Shown here piece after piece: positions 11,883 through 20,335 of a stretch of DNA of 22,609 nt. A program made the position numbers and the translations under genes. Under the pieces are notes generated by a model. That model was not told the origin of the DNA, ran no database searches, and saw only the letters and a list, made by a program, of their open reading frames with translations. The stretch's first letter is position 1. Each line of letters begins with the position of its first letter. This DNA comes from a virus, in IMG/VR virus record IMGVR_UViG_3300028809_000075, positions 1 to 22,609 of that record. One strand, given 5' to 3'.

Positions 11883-11905
11883 CCGTCTTTCCGGACGGCG
11901 CATTT
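11883..11905 (+). terminator. Possible terminator after the early operon
   Basis: CCGTC (11883-11887) pairs with GACGG (11894-11898) around six bases, followed by CGCATTTT. The stem is short and the T run has only four bases, so this would be a weak intrinsic terminator. It lies about 75 bases after the last early gene. Confidence 0.4.
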
Positions 11906-11956
11906 TGTAGGGTTCGTGTGGCAGGCCCTGCCGCGTTTCAAGTTTCCACCGGGTAT

Positions 11957-12004
11957 GAGCGTTGAGCCGCAGGGGACGTGCGGCTAGCATTGTGAGCAAC
12001 GCTC
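11957..12004. repeat. Nested inverted repeat in the early/late boundary
   Basis: GAGCGTTG (11957-11964) pairs perfectly with CAACGCTC (11997-12004), and directly inside it GCCGCA (11966-11971) pairs with TGCGGC (11979-11984). A 12-base bulge lies on the right side only. TAT before and ATA after could extend the outer stem. It could fold as an RNA or serve as a protein site. Confidence 0.55.
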
Positions 12005-12274
12005 CATAAGCGTCATCCCCACGGCCCGGAACGACAACAATGCCCGCCAACGCTTCGGCGCACCCGGTGGGCTACTCATCTGGCGGCGGCACACTACTGC
12101 GCCCAGAATGACGGAAGCGCGTCAGGCTCAGTGACAATGCGCAAGCCGTAGCCACGAGAGCCGCTAATGCACACGCGGCCCGCCAGTATCCCCCTATACC
12201 AGAGCAGGCAGCAGTGGCCTGCCGATCTCAGCCAATTAGCCGATCTGTCGCTCGCGACCCCGGCGGAGGCTCCA

Positions 12275-12703
12275 ATGGCATACACCGACGAAGAGGCCGC
12301 AGCTATCAAAGCGCGCGTCTGTCTCGAGATTACAGAGGGCAAAAGCCTTCGGTCGATCTGCGAAGCTGACGATATGCCGACCGCTGAAACCATTCGTGTT
12401 TGGCTGATTGAAGACGGCGAGTTCTCTGTGCAGTACGCGCGTGCGCGGGAAGAGCAGGCAGACTTCTACGCCGACGAGATCATCGACATTGCTGACACGG
12501 CTAAGGACGCGAACCTGGCGAGGCTTCAGATTGATGCCCGCAAGTGGAAAGCCTCCAAGCTGCAGCCGAAGAAGTACGGCGACAAGCTCAACCTAGACGC
12601 CGATCTCAACCTCAAGGCCGACGACACCATCACCGGACTGCTTGCTCGCATTGCCTCAGAGGGCAAGCGGCTCGCTACCCCGTCCGAAGACGAACCAACC
12701 TGA
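12275..12703 (+). CDS. terS: Terminase small subunit (142 aa)
   Basis: ATG 12275 has GGAGG five bases upstream; the open frame extends to 12167 but without support. The N-terminal half has the small-terminase helix-turn-helix pattern: 'DEEAAAIKARVCLEITEGKSLRSICEADDMPTAETIRVWLIED-EFSVQYARAREEQADFYADEIIDIAD', characteristic of Sf6 gp1-like small subunits (DNA recognition plus oligomerisation). 'LARLQIDARKWKASKLQPKKYGDKL' is also typical. The C-terminus would contact the large subunit. It recognises the packaging site and starts the late operon here, separated from the large subunit by four other genes. Confidence 0.9.
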   Translation: MAYTDEEAAAIKARVCLEITEGKSLRSICEADDMPTAETIRVWLIEDGEFSVQYARAREEQADFYADEIIDIADTAKDANLARLQIDARKWKASKLQPKKYGDKLNLDADLNLKADDTITGLLARIASEGKRLATPSEDEPT

Positions 12704-12717
12704 CATAGAGGTCCATC

Positions 12718-13329
12718 ATGGCGACCGTACTCACCGATCAGGCCCAGCATGCAATCACGCAGGCAGTGCTCGCTCTACTTGCCGGCGCGGATGGTGTGGC
12801 AATAGCCAGCGCTGCCAATCCGATCCCAGTGGCTCCCGGCGTCGGTGGCGCAGTCATCAGCGCATCCAACCCGATGCCCGTCGCAGGACAGGCCTACAGC
12901 GCTTCGGCAACGTTCACCCCGGCAGCAGCCTCGCATGTCGCTGGCGATGTGAACGGCGGCGCGCAGTCGATTGCCTTTGGCGCAATTAGTGCCAGTCGCG
13001 TCATGATAACTAGCGCTGCGCTCGAGATCGATGGCGGCACCGCCGAGGCAACTGCCTGGCGGCTTTACCTCTACAACGTCACGCCCCCCTCGGCGCTGGC
13101 GGATGACGCGGCTTTCGACCTCCCGAGCGGTGATCGCGCTTCGTATCTCGGCTATGTAGATCTCGGCACAGCGGTTGATCTCGGCTCCACCCAGTGGGTT
13201 GAGACCAACATCATCAACAAGCAGATCAAGCTCGCTGGTACTGGCGTGTTCGGCTATCTCGTGAACTTGACGACGCTGACGCCGGCAAACGTGGCTCACA
13301 TCGTCACGCTGCATGCTGTGGGGCTCTGA
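12718..13329 (+). CDS. Putative virion structural protein (203 aa)
   Basis: The sequence is rich in Ala, Thr, Val and Ser with few charges. It has a short repeat (ASAANPIPV and SASNPMPV at about 30-55) and a beta-rich C-terminal domain ('RVMITSAALEIDGG', 'WRLYLYNVTPPSALADDAAFDL', 'SYLGYVDLGTAVDLGSTQW'). This composition is that of phage head-decoration or tail-fibre proteins. The position among late genes supports a structural role. It ends with a one-base overlap into the next gene (TGATG). No specific family recognised. Confidence 0.7.
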   Translation: MATVLTDQAQHAITQAVLALLAGADGVAIASAANPIPVAPGVGGAVISASNPMPVAGQAYSASATFTPAAASHVAGDVNGGAQSIAFGAISASRVMITSAALEIDGGTAEATAWRLYLYNVTPPSALADDAAFDLPSGDRASYLGYVDLGTAVDLGSTQWVETNIINKQIKLAGTGVFGYLVNLTTLTPANVAHIVTLHAVGL

Positions 13330-13700
13330 TGCTTCCGCCGTTCCCGGTGCTGTTCGTGACGCCGGAACTGCGCGGGCTCGGGACTGTAGCCCTGCTGGGC
13401 TCTGCGACAGCGGCAACCTATGATCCAGCAACGGGCGTTGGGTCTGTCACGCGGGTGGACGGATCGAACCAGTCGTATGTGACGTTCCCGGTTACGAACG
13501 GGCGGGCCTACGCCATCAACATCACCGCCACACAGCCCGTGCTCGTCAGGAACACGCCGACTGGGCCGGTGATTTATGGCCCCGCGACGGGCACAACGTC
13601 GACGGCATTGGTGGTTGGGGCGTCGGGCGCCATCGTCATTACTTTCAGCGGCGCTGCGGGAACCTCGGCCTTCACCATCAATTCGTTGCGGGCACGATAA
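13329..13700 (+). CDS. Putative virion structural protein, beta-rich (123 aa)
   Basis: Translationally coupled to the preceding gene. The protein reads as beta strands throughout (ATYDPATGVGSVTRVDGSNQSYVTF, RAYAINITATQPVLV, GAIVITFSGAAGTSAFTINSL) and resembles a small jelly-roll or Ig-like sandwich. With its neighbours it probably builds a tail or capsid appendage. It has no enzymatic motif. The next gene begins after 17 bases. Confidence 0.65.
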   Translation: MLPPFPVLFVTPELRGLGTVALLGSATAATYDPATGVGSVTRVDGSNQSYVTFPVTNGRAYAINITATQPVLVRNTPTGPVIYGPATGTTSTALVVGASGAIVITFSGAAGTSAFTINSLRAR

Positions 13701-13717
13701 CAAGCGAGGGCAGGCCG

Positions 13718-15139
13718 TTGCTCTCTGCGGTTCGACAGATCATTCTAACTCCCGCCTTGGTTCGCGTCAGCGCCTACGGGAACAACCTCGCGGCCTTGAA
13801 ATCTGCCTTGAGCGCGGCGCAGGCCAGCAAGCGGCTGGTGATAGACGTACCGGTATCGGTCGCCATGACAGACCAGAACGACCCGCTGCGGTTGTTCGAT
13901 GGCCTGCGTATTGACTTCGTAGGGGCCGGCTCAGTCACCTGGGACGCATTCGGGCTGCCACTGTTCTGGGCGAAAGGCGTGAGTGGGCTCAGGATCAACA
14001 GCCCGGTGATCTACTTCTCCGGCACCGCGCAGACCTCGCTGCCGGCCGCCAACGCCTCGTTCTATGATGACGTGCTGGACCGGAGCGCCAACGGCTTCCC
14101 CCGGCGCGATGTGATGGCGGCTTTTGGCCTGTTTGGTTGCAGCGATGTGGAGTTCGTAAACCCGCGCTTTCTGGCCACAGACTACTCATCCAGCGCTACG
14201 CTGATGCAGCGGGCGATCACGATAAGCGACTACGAGGACGGCAGCCCGAGCACCAACATTCGCATTCTTGGTTCGATGGACCTTGACGGCGTTACCATGG
14301 GGCTTCTGGCGTGGGGCGTCGACGGGCTGAGCCTCGAAGGGATGATCACCCGGCGTTGGGGGCAATTGAACGTCGCCACCTACACCTGGGAAATAGCCTG
14401 CCACGCCATTTACTTCACGACGCAGCGTCCGAACTACAATGTGACGGTCGGGGATCTGGTGGACGTTGGCCCCGCGGTGCCGGGCACCATCCATGCGGCA
14501 TCCCCGCCGCACAGTTTCAAGTTTATCGGGATAGCCGGCGGGTCTGTGGGATCGATGGTCGGAGCGCGGCCGAGCGGCATCCTAGAGTGGCAAACGACAG
14601 GAACACTGGCGGCGCCGTTCACCTTCGGCCCGATCGAATGGACAGGAACGTCCGACGCCGACATGGCGACAACGGGCGCCATAAACATGCCGGGGACAGG
14701 CGGGCCGGGCTCCGGGCTGGCGGAGTACACGCAGTTCTCCACTATCGTTCTGAACTGCCCGGCAGACATGAGCGACGAGGTCATCACTTCGGTGCTGGCG
14801 TGGCCTGAGGCGGATGTGGTCCGCTTTATCGACTTTGGGCTGATCACGATAAACTATGCAGGAAACGTCCAGAGTTCATCGACGCCGCTGATCATCGGGG
14901 CATTCACGGACTGCCTGATCAACGTCACTGTGATGGCGCCAGCGTGGACCGTGGCGAACGCCCTCATCGTTCGGATAGACAACGGCGGTTCTGACAACAC
15001 GATGGACATCACCACCCAGGGCCCGACCTTCGCCAGCGTGCGGTTTGTAGAGGAAGACACCGCGGCAAGCTCCGGCAACTTCGCGACCTTCCGAGAGTAT
15101 GGGACGGCGAACGTCAGAACCGTGGGACCAACTGCATAA
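13718..15139 (+). CDS. Beta-helix tailspike-like protein (473 aa)
   Basis: A long protein with repeated short strands and turns: 'GVSGLRINSPVIYFSG', 'CSDVEFVNPRFLAT', 'STNIRILGSMDLDGV', 'GVDGLSLEGMITRRWGQLN'. This is the rung pattern of a right-handed parallel beta-helix, as in pectate-lyase-like tailspikes that bind or cut surface polysaccharide. The C-terminal third (STIVLNCPADMSDEVITSVL, PLIIGAFTDCLINVTV) continues the beta pattern. It starts at a TTG (13718) with GAGGG seven bases upstream; the next in-frame ATG is about 48 codons on. No P22-type head-binding domain is obvious at the N-terminus. Active-site residues cannot be assigned. Confidence 0.75.
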   Translation: MLSAVRQIILTPALVRVSAYGNNLAALKSALSAAQASKRLVIDVPVSVAMTDQNDPLRLFDGLRIDFVGAGSVTWDAFGLPLFWAKGVSGLRINSPVIYFSGTAQTSLPAANASFYDDVLDRSANGFPRRDVMAAFGLFGCSDVEFVNPRFLATDYSSSATLMQRAITISDYEDGSPSTNIRILGSMDLDGVTMGLLAWGVDGLSLEGMITRRWGQLNVATYTWEIACHAIYFTTQRPNYNVTVGDLVDVGPAVPGTIHAASPPHSFKFIGIAGGSVGSMVGARPSGILEWQTTGTLAAPFTFGPIEWTGTSDADMATTGAINMPGTGGPGSGLAEYTQFSTIVLNCPADMSDEVITSVLAWPEADVVRFIDFGLITINYAGNVQSSSTPLIIGAFTDCLINVTVMAPAWTVANALIVRIDNGGSDNTMDITTQGPTFASVRFVEEDTAASSGNFATFREYGTANVRTVGPTA

Positions 15140-15180
15140 GCACGATTCACAAGTGCAGGGCCGCGATCTAGACTCCCAGC

Positions 15181-15315
15181 ATGCAACGCTTTTGGCGCTT
15201 TGTCGCTGGACTACTCGACCGGGTGCCCAGCGCCTGGGGGATTCCGCTTCTGGTGCTCGTGGCCGTGCTTATGTGGCTCGGTTTGCTCGCTGTGCCGAAG
15301 ATACTCGGGCTCTAA
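15181..15315 (+). CDS. Small single-span membrane protein (44 aa)
   Basis: The frame begins MQRFWRFVAGLLDRVPSAWG, then has a strong membrane segment (IPLLVLVAVLMWLGLLAV) and ends KILGL. No good ribosome site is seen, but the gap between tailspike and large terminase holds nothing else. It could be a small holin-like or membrane-active protein; this is not established. Confidence 0.45.
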   Translation: MQRFWRFVAGLLDRVPSAWGIPLLVLVAVLMWLGLLAVPKILGL

Positions 15316-15334
15316 TTTCGCGAGGCAGAGAAGC

Positions 15335-16861
15335 GTGGCAGCGCAGCTCAAGCCCGACCAGTTCCTAGATCCACGCTGGCGGCTCTCAAACCTATACCGC
15401 ATCGTCAACAAGGACGGTAAGTCGGTCAAATTCGAGCCGAACTGGGCACAGCTTCAGTTCCTCGACGGCATCCACAGCCGGAATTTGATACTCAAGGCTC
15501 GTCAGCTCGGGTTCACCACGTTCTGCTGCCTGGTCTATCTCGATGACTGCCTGTTCACTCCCAACGTGCAGGCCGCAGTCATTGCCCACAAGCTCGATGA
15601 TGCCAAGATCATCTTCAAGAACAAGGTCAAGTTTCCCTACGACAATCTGGACGATGGGTTGCGAACGGCTCTGGCTCTGACACAGGACAGCGCAGACACC
15701 CTGGCGCTCGCCAACAACAGCTCGATCCGCGTTTCGACCTCTACCCGCTCCGGCACGGTCAACTGGCTGCACGTCTCCGAGTACGGCAAGATCTGTGCGC
15801 AGTTCCCAGACAAGGCGCAGGAAATCCGCTCTGGTGCGTTTCCGTCTGCTGAACGTGGTGTGATCACCATCGAGAGCACGGCCGAAGGCGAGGGCGGCGA
15901 CTTCCACGACAAGTCAGTGGCTGCCGAGGAGATGGCGTTGCGCGGCGTCGACCTGACCCGCAAGGACTACAAATTCTTCTTCTTCCCATGGTGGGCCGAG
16001 CCGACTTACGCGATGGCCCGCACCAACGTGCCGATATCGCCCGACGACACGGATTACTTCGACAAGATCGAACGGGAGGCCGGCACGACGCTATCACTAG
16101 AGCAGCGCAACTGGTGGGTGACGGAAGAGCGCCAGCAGGGCAGCGACATGAAGCGCGAGTATCCTGCGACCGCCAAGGAGGCATTCGAGCAGGCGATTGA
16201 AGGCGCGATCTTCGCTGACGACATCGCCATTGCCTACAAGCACAAGCGCATCGGGAACTTCCCGTTCGACAAGACGCGCCCGGTCAACACGTTCTGGGAC
16301 CTCGGGCACAGCGACGAAACCGCCATCTGGCTCGAGCAGGATATTGGCTCGCAGCCCACGATGATCGGCTACTACGAGAATTCAGGCGAGGGCATCGAAC
16401 ACTATCTGCGCTGGCTCAAGGCATGGGCCGATGAGCGCCAGGCGGTGTTCGGCAAGCACTATCTGCCGCATGACGGCGACCGCAAGACGATCTGGACCCC
16501 AGAGGGCTCGATGGTTGTCATGGGGCGGCTGGGCTTCCGCCCGAACATCGTCAGCCGCCACCCCGACAAGTGGGAAGCGGTGAAGATCGGCCGGCGCAAG
16601 TTCGGCACGGTGGCATTTGACGAAGCGGGCACCAAAGAGGGCATGCAGCGCCTCAAGGCCTACCGCAAAGAGTGGGACGATCGGCGGTCAGTGTGGAAGG
16701 ACCATCCGCACCACGGGCCGGAGTCGAACGGCGCCGACGCATTCCTGACGTTTGCCCAGAGTGGGCATGCAGTACAGGCGGAAGTTGCCCATGACGGTGA
16801 TCGGCACAAGAGCCGCTACTACGACCGCGAGGAGGCTGATGACTCATGGGTGACGTACTAG
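15335..16861 (+). CDS. terL: Terminase large subunit (508 aa)
   Basis: The DNA-packaging motor. The N-terminal ATPase has a Walker A-like segment KARQLGFTT (residues 54-62), a Walker B region ending in Glu149 (WLHVSEYGK) and the coupling motif ITIESTAEG (177-185). The C-terminal RNase H-like nuclease shows WDLGHSD with Asp322, LPHDG with Asp380 and GADAF with Asp468, the usual metal ligands. The start is GTG 15335 (GAGG upstream); the longer open frame would overlap the small membrane gene. The stop overlaps the portal start by 16 bases. Confidence 0.93.
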   Translation: MAAQLKPDQFLDPRWRLSNLYRIVNKDGKSVKFEPNWAQLQFLDGIHSRNLILKARQLGFTTFCCLVYLDDCLFTPNVQAAVIAHKLDDAKIIFKNKVKFPYDNLDDGLRTALALTQDSADTLALANNSSIRVSTSTRSGTVNWLHVSEYGKICAQFPDKAQEIRSGAFPSAERGVITIESTAEGEGGDFHDKSVAAEEMALRGVDLTRKDYKFFFFPWWAEPTYAMARTNVPISPDDTDYFDKIEREAGTTLSLEQRNWWVTEERQQGSDMKREYPATAKEAFEQAIEGAIFADDIAIAYKHKRIGNFPFDKTRPVNTFWDLGHSDETAIWLEQDIGSQPTMIGYYENSGEGIEHYLRWLKAWADERQAVFGKHYLPHDGDRKTIWTPEGSMVVMGRLGFRPNIVSRHPDKWEAVKIGRRKFGTVAFDEAGTKEGMQRLKAYRKEWDDRRSVWKDHPHHGPESNGADAFLTFAQSGHAVQAEVAHDGDRHKSRYYDREEADDSWVTY

Positions 16862-18873
16862 ACGGAGCGATCAAGAAGGGCGAGCCCGTCCCGCTGCGCT
16901 TCCGCCAGTGGTACATCCCCGACCGCGACAAGGCGCGCGACTGGCGCACTGAGGCCAAGGAAGACTTCGACTTCGTCGCCAACCGGCAGTTTAGCGAAGA
17001 CGAACTGAAGGTGCTGCAGAAGCGCAAGCGCCCGGCAGTCGTGTTCAATCGCATCGGCCCGATCATCGACGCCATCACGGGCTACGAGATCGGCAACCGC
17101 CGCGAGGTGCGATATATCCCGCGCGAACTCGGCGACGTGAAGCCGAACGAGTTACTCACAGCCGCGGGGCAGTGGTTCCGTGACGAGGGTTATGGCGACT
17201 ACGCCGATAGCGCCATGTTCGCCTCGATGATCGTTTGCGGCATGGGCTGGACCGAAACCCGACTCAACCTCTCCGATGGGCCGGACCCAAAGCCGGTCAT
17301 TGAGGAACTAGACCCGTTCGAGATGGCGTGGGACCGGGACGCCCGGCAGCGCAATCTCAAGGACGCTCGCCGCGTCTGGCGCGTCCGTCGCATTCCGACC
17401 AACGAAGCCAAGGCGATGTTCCCGGGCTTTGCCAAGGACGATCTGCACGCCGGCTGGTCGGAGGTTAACTCCGAAGCCGACCTGATGCGCTCCGAGGACA
17501 ACACCACCCGCGAGAACGGCGAGGATGGCTATGTCACCGTCGTGCAGTGCCAGTGGATCGAAAAGGAAGAATACTGGGTTGCCGAAGATCCGATGACCGG
17601 CCAGCAGGCCGAGTTCACGTCCGAGGAATACGCCAGCGCCAACAAGCGGCTTAAGCAGTTCGCCGGCATGGAAATGCAGGGCGTCAAGTTCAAGCGCAAG
17701 GTGCGGAAACAGGCGTTCTTCGGCGAGGTGGTGCTGAGCTACGGCCCAGCGCCTTGCAACGACGAATTCTCGCTGCAGTGCGTCACCGGCAAGTTCGATC
17801 GCAACAAGGGCACATGGTACGGCGCCGTCCGGGCGATGAAAGATCCGCAGCGCTGGGCCAACAAGTGGCTGGCGCAGATGATGCACATCATGAACGCCAA
17901 CGCCAAGGGCGGCATCATGGCGGAGCGTGGTGCATTCGCAGACCCGCGCAAGGCCGAGCAGGAGTGGTCACAGCCCGATAGCGTGACCATGATGGAAGAC
18001 GGGGCGATCTCGGGCCAGAAGGTCAAGGAAAAGCCTCAGACCCAGTTCCCGGTCGGGTTCCAGCAGCTCACCGAGTTCGCCATTTCGTCCATTCGGGACG
18101 TGTCGGGCGTCTCCCTGGAGCTTCTAGGGCAGCGCGAGAGCGACCAGGCGGCATCGCTGGAGTATCAGCGCCGGCAGAGCGGTATGACCATCCTGCAGCC
18201 GTTCTTTGACGGGCTGAAGCTCTATCGCGAGCTGCAGGGCAGGGTGATCCTCTACTACCTGCAGACCGATATTCCCGATGGCACGCTAATCCGCATCGCT
18301 GGCGAGGAAAACGAGCAGTACGTGCCGCTGATGAAAGAGGCCGACAAGACCTACGACATCATCGTGGACGACGCTCCGAACGCCCCGAACCAGAAAGAGC
18401 AGATCTGGAGCGTCATCCAAGGCATGCTCCCGCTGGTCGGCAAGGTCATCCCGCCAGAATACATCCTCAAGGCGCTGAAATACTCGCCGCTCCCGTCGTC
18501 GGTGGTGTCGGAACTCGAGGAAATGGCCAAGGCGCCAAATCCCGAGGCTCAGGAAGCTGCGGCGAACGCGGCTCGCATGGCGGCGGCCGAGATCGACAAG
18601 ACGACCTCCGAAGCAGCCCTGAACAACGCCAAGGCGCAGGCGGAGGGCGCGAGTGGGCAGGCGGAGATGGTGAAAGCTGAAGCCGCGCAGCAGGAAGCGG
18701 CGATGGATATGGCCGTCAGCCGTCAGGAGTTCCAGCAGTCGATGGAGCAGATGGCGATGGAGCGCCAGCGCGACCGCGAGCGGCATGAAGCCGATATGGA
18801 AAAGATCGCAGCGCAGGTCATGGCAACCCGCGCAAACGCAGCCATTACGCGCCAGACAGCGCAGGCTGAGTAG
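16846..18873 (+). CDS. P22-like portal protein (675 aa)
   Basis: This is the portal, the dodecameric ring at the head vertex through which DNA enters. The N-terminal stretch 'RTEAKEDFDFVANRQFSEDELKVLQKRKRPAVVFNRIGPIIDAITGYEIGNRREV' (about 34-90) is typical of the P22-like portal family, as are 'DPFEMAWDRDARQRNLKDARRVWR' and 'SIRDVSGVSLELLGQRES'. The last 120 residues are Ala/Gln/Glu-rich and predicted to form a long coiled coil, like the barrel extension of P22 portals. ATG 16846 has GGAGG ten bases upstream. It overlaps the end of the large terminase. Confidence 0.92.
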   Translation: MGDVLDGAIKKGEPVPLRFRQWYIPDRDKARDWRTEAKEDFDFVANRQFSEDELKVLQKRKRPAVVFNRIGPIIDAITGYEIGNRREVRYIPRELGDVKPNELLTAAGQWFRDEGYGDYADSAMFASMIVCGMGWTETRLNLSDGPDPKPVIEELDPFEMAWDRDARQRNLKDARRVWRVRRIPTNEAKAMFPGFAKDDLHAGWSEVNSEADLMRSEDNTTRENGEDGYVTVVQCQWIEKEEYWVAEDPMTGQQAEFTSEEYASANKRLKQFAGMEMQGVKFKRKVRKQAFFGEVVLSYGPAPCNDEFSLQCVTGKFDRNKGTWYGAVRAMKDPQRWANKWLAQMMHIMNANAKGGIMAERGAFADPRKAEQEWSQPDSVTMMEDGAISGQKVKEKPQTQFPVGFQQLTEFAISSIRDVSGVSLELLGQRESDQAASLEYQRRQSGMTILQPFFDGLKLYRELQGRVILYYLQTDIPDGTLIRIAGEENEQYVPLMKEADKTYDIIVDDAPNAPNQKEQIWSVIQGMLPLVGKVIPPEYILKALKYSPLPSSVVSELEEMAKAPNPEAQEAAANAARMAAAEIDKTTSEAALNNAKAQAEGASGQAEMVKAEAAQQEAAMDMAVSRQEFQQSMEQMAMERQRDRERHEADMEKIAAQVMATRANAAITRQTAQAE

Positions 18874-18922
18874 GAACAGCGCTTACCAGGGCCAAGCGGC
18901 CAACAACTGGAAGCGCTCAGAG

Positions 18923-18956
18923 GCGCGCCGCGGCACCGTCCCGATAGACGGCGCGC
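18923..18956. repeat. Inverted repeat between portal and scaffold genes
   Basis: GCGCGCCG (18923-18930) pairs perfectly with CGGCGCGC (18949-18956) around an 18-base loop, in the 143-base gap after the portal gene. There is no T tract. It may act as an mRNA processing or stability element, or as a weak attenuator in the late transcript. Confidence 0.45.
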
Positions 18957-19016
18957 TTCGCAATTCCCGGCCGGGCGGGTCATCCCGGCACCAATTGGCA
19001 ACATGGCAGGAATAAA

Positions 19017-19208
19017 ATGGACGAACGAGCGATGAGGTTCGCCGAGGAGACTCGGCTGCGTGACGAAGCCCAGAAGTGGGCACAACTCACCAAGGAAGCG
19101 CAGGACGCCGCGCTCCCGGAGGCTGAAGAATTGGACGAGCAGCGCAAGCGGGCTGTTCGGGCCTATGAGGCCTTCCAGAGCGGCTTCGACAACGGGGAGG
19201 GCGAATAA
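19017..19208 (+). CDS. Small helical late protein (63 aa)
   Basis: The ATG follows AGGA at five bases. The protein is highly charged and helical (EETRLRDEAQKWAQLTKEAQDAALPEAEELDEQRKRAVRAYEAF), likely a coiled coil. It overlaps the scaffold gene by one base (TAATG). Its position between portal and scaffold suggests a head-assembly accessory, but no family is recognised. Confidence 0.7.
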   Translation: MDERAMRFAEETRLRDEAQKWAQLTKEAQDAALPEAEELDEQRKRAVRAYEAFQSGFDNGEGE

Positions 19209-20161
19209 TGGCCCGCACCTCGCCGACCGAAGAAAGCCTCGGCCTTGGCCCGACTGCCGAGGAACTGGCGACCATCTCGTCTCCGGCCGACGACAACGAC
19301 GATATCCCGATTGCCGACGATGAACCTACGCCGGTAGTCGAGGCGACCCATCCTGGCGTCAAGGACGTTATCAAGGCACCAGAGGTTGTAGCTGATCCCG
19401 CAGCCAAGCCGGAAGACCCCAAGACGGTCGATCTCCGGGCGTTGCAGGAGGCCCGAGCCGAGGCCCGCGAGGCCAAGCAGCGCAACGCCCTGCTGGAAGC
19501 CCGCACCAACGAAATGCTGGCGATGTTCAACCGCCAGCAGCCCGAGACAGCAGCCAAGCCGGCTGTGGCAGAAATCCCGCCTGAGGATGACGTTATCGGC
19601 CGCATCAACTGGCTGGTGAACCAGTTTCAGACCCAGTCGCAGCAGACGGCCGAGGAACGCCGGGCGCAAGCCCAGCAGAACGAACGCCAGCAGACGCTGG
19701 GGCGGCTCGGGTCGATCGAGGACGCATTCCGCGCCTCCGCGCCCGACTACGACGCCGCGGTGCAGTTCGCCGGCCAGAGCCGCGAGGCAGAACTCGAGCT
19801 GATGTATCCGCTGTCCACCAAGGAGCAGCGCGAACAGGCCGTGCTGCAGGAATGGGACGGCATCGTTCAGCAGAGCATCAAGGCCGGCGTCAATCCGGCC
19901 GAACAGGTCTACAAATTCGCCAAGATGCGCGGGTTCACGGGTGCCGCTCCGGCCCCGACCCCTGCACCGCAGGCGCAACCCAATCTGCGGGCCGTGGCAG
20001 AGGCCCAGCAGAGGCACCAGAGCCTTTCCGATGCACCGGGCGGCGAGACCATCGCTCCGCTCGACGCCAAGGCCCTGGCCCGCATGAGCGACAAGGAATT
20101 CAAGGCCTGGATGTCCAAGAAGGGCAACGAGGCCAAGTTTGACGAGATCATGGGGCGCTGA
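19208..20161 (+). CDS. Putative capsid scaffolding protein (317 aa)
   Basis: The sequence has the composition of a scaffold: a disordered acidic N-terminus (ADDNDDIPIADDEPTP), a coiled-coil middle rich in Glu, Gln, Ala and Arg (LQEARAEAREAKQRNALLEART, QSQQTAEERRAQAQQNERQQTL), and a small basic C-terminus (SDKEFKAWMSKKGNEAKFDEIMGR), where P22-type scaffolds bind the coat protein. It lies directly before the major capsid gene, as expected. There is no protease motif. Homology to a specific scaffold family is not demonstrated from sequence alone. Confidence 0.8.
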   Translation: MARTSPTEESLGLGPTAEELATISSPADDNDDIPIADDEPTPVVEATHPGVKDVIKAPEVVADPAAKPEDPKTVDLRALQEARAEAREAKQRNALLEARTNEMLAMFNRQQPETAAKPAVAEIPPEDDVIGRINWLVNQFQTQSQQTAEERRAQAQQNERQQTLGRLGSIEDAFRASAPDYDAAVQFAGQSREAELELMYPLSTKEQREQAVLQEWDGIVQQSIKAGVNPAEQVYKFAKMRGFTGAAPAPTPAPQAQPNLRAVAEAQQRHQSLSDAPGGETIAPLDAKALARMSDKEFKAWMSKKGNEAKFDEIMGR

Positions 20162-20249
20162 TCCTGCCAAGTCAGCCCTGATGAAGGCCTACGCATAGCG
20201 GCCACTACAGCCATGCTTCGGCGCCGGGACCGTTAGACCGGCAACGTCT

Positions 20250-20268
20250 GCCCCTCACGTAGCGGGGC
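20250..20268 (+). terminator. Attenuator-like hairpin before the capsid gene
   Basis: GCCCC (20250-20254) pairs with GGGGC (20264-20268) around nine bases and is followed by TTCG. A second pair, GCCGG (20223-20227) with CCGGC (20238-20242), lies just upstream. There is no T tract. These could modulate read-through or stabilise the capsid message; it is not a clear terminator. Confidence 0.4.
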
Positions 20269-20335
20269 TTCGCCATGCCAAGCGGGCGTTATCGCGCGGC
20301 GCAAACCCAACATTTCCCAGCAATAGGAGCCAGAA

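Larger units (their letters stand above)
11809..12274. other. Non-coding, hairpin-rich early/late boundary
   Basis: No frame here looks coding on either strand. The stretch holds a perfect palindrome TTCAGAC/GTCTGAA (11824-11841), a CCGTC/GACGG hairpin followed by CATTTT (11883-11905), a nested stem at 11957-12004, a CGC-TTCG-GCG stem-loop near 12053, and GCAGGC/GCCTGC (12204-12222). GGAGG at 12265-12269 belongs to the small terminase gene. Possible roles are late-gene control and a packaging site; neither is shown. Confidence 0.6.

Noticed and set aside
11751-12050. Minus-strand 99-codon frame in the early/late boundary
   Set aside because: No ribosome site, opposing direction, overlap with the end of the 11248 gene and no motif. 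The stretch is better described as non-coding.
15200-15334. Upstream extension of the large terminase frame
   Set aside because: It overlaps the small membrane gene and adds a Cys-rich stretch unlike terminases. GTG 15335 has a reasonable ribosome site.
20178-20205. CTGATGA followed by a GGCC stem, like a hammerhead ribozyme core
   Set aside because: The required GAAA segment after the stem is missing and no flanking stems fit.
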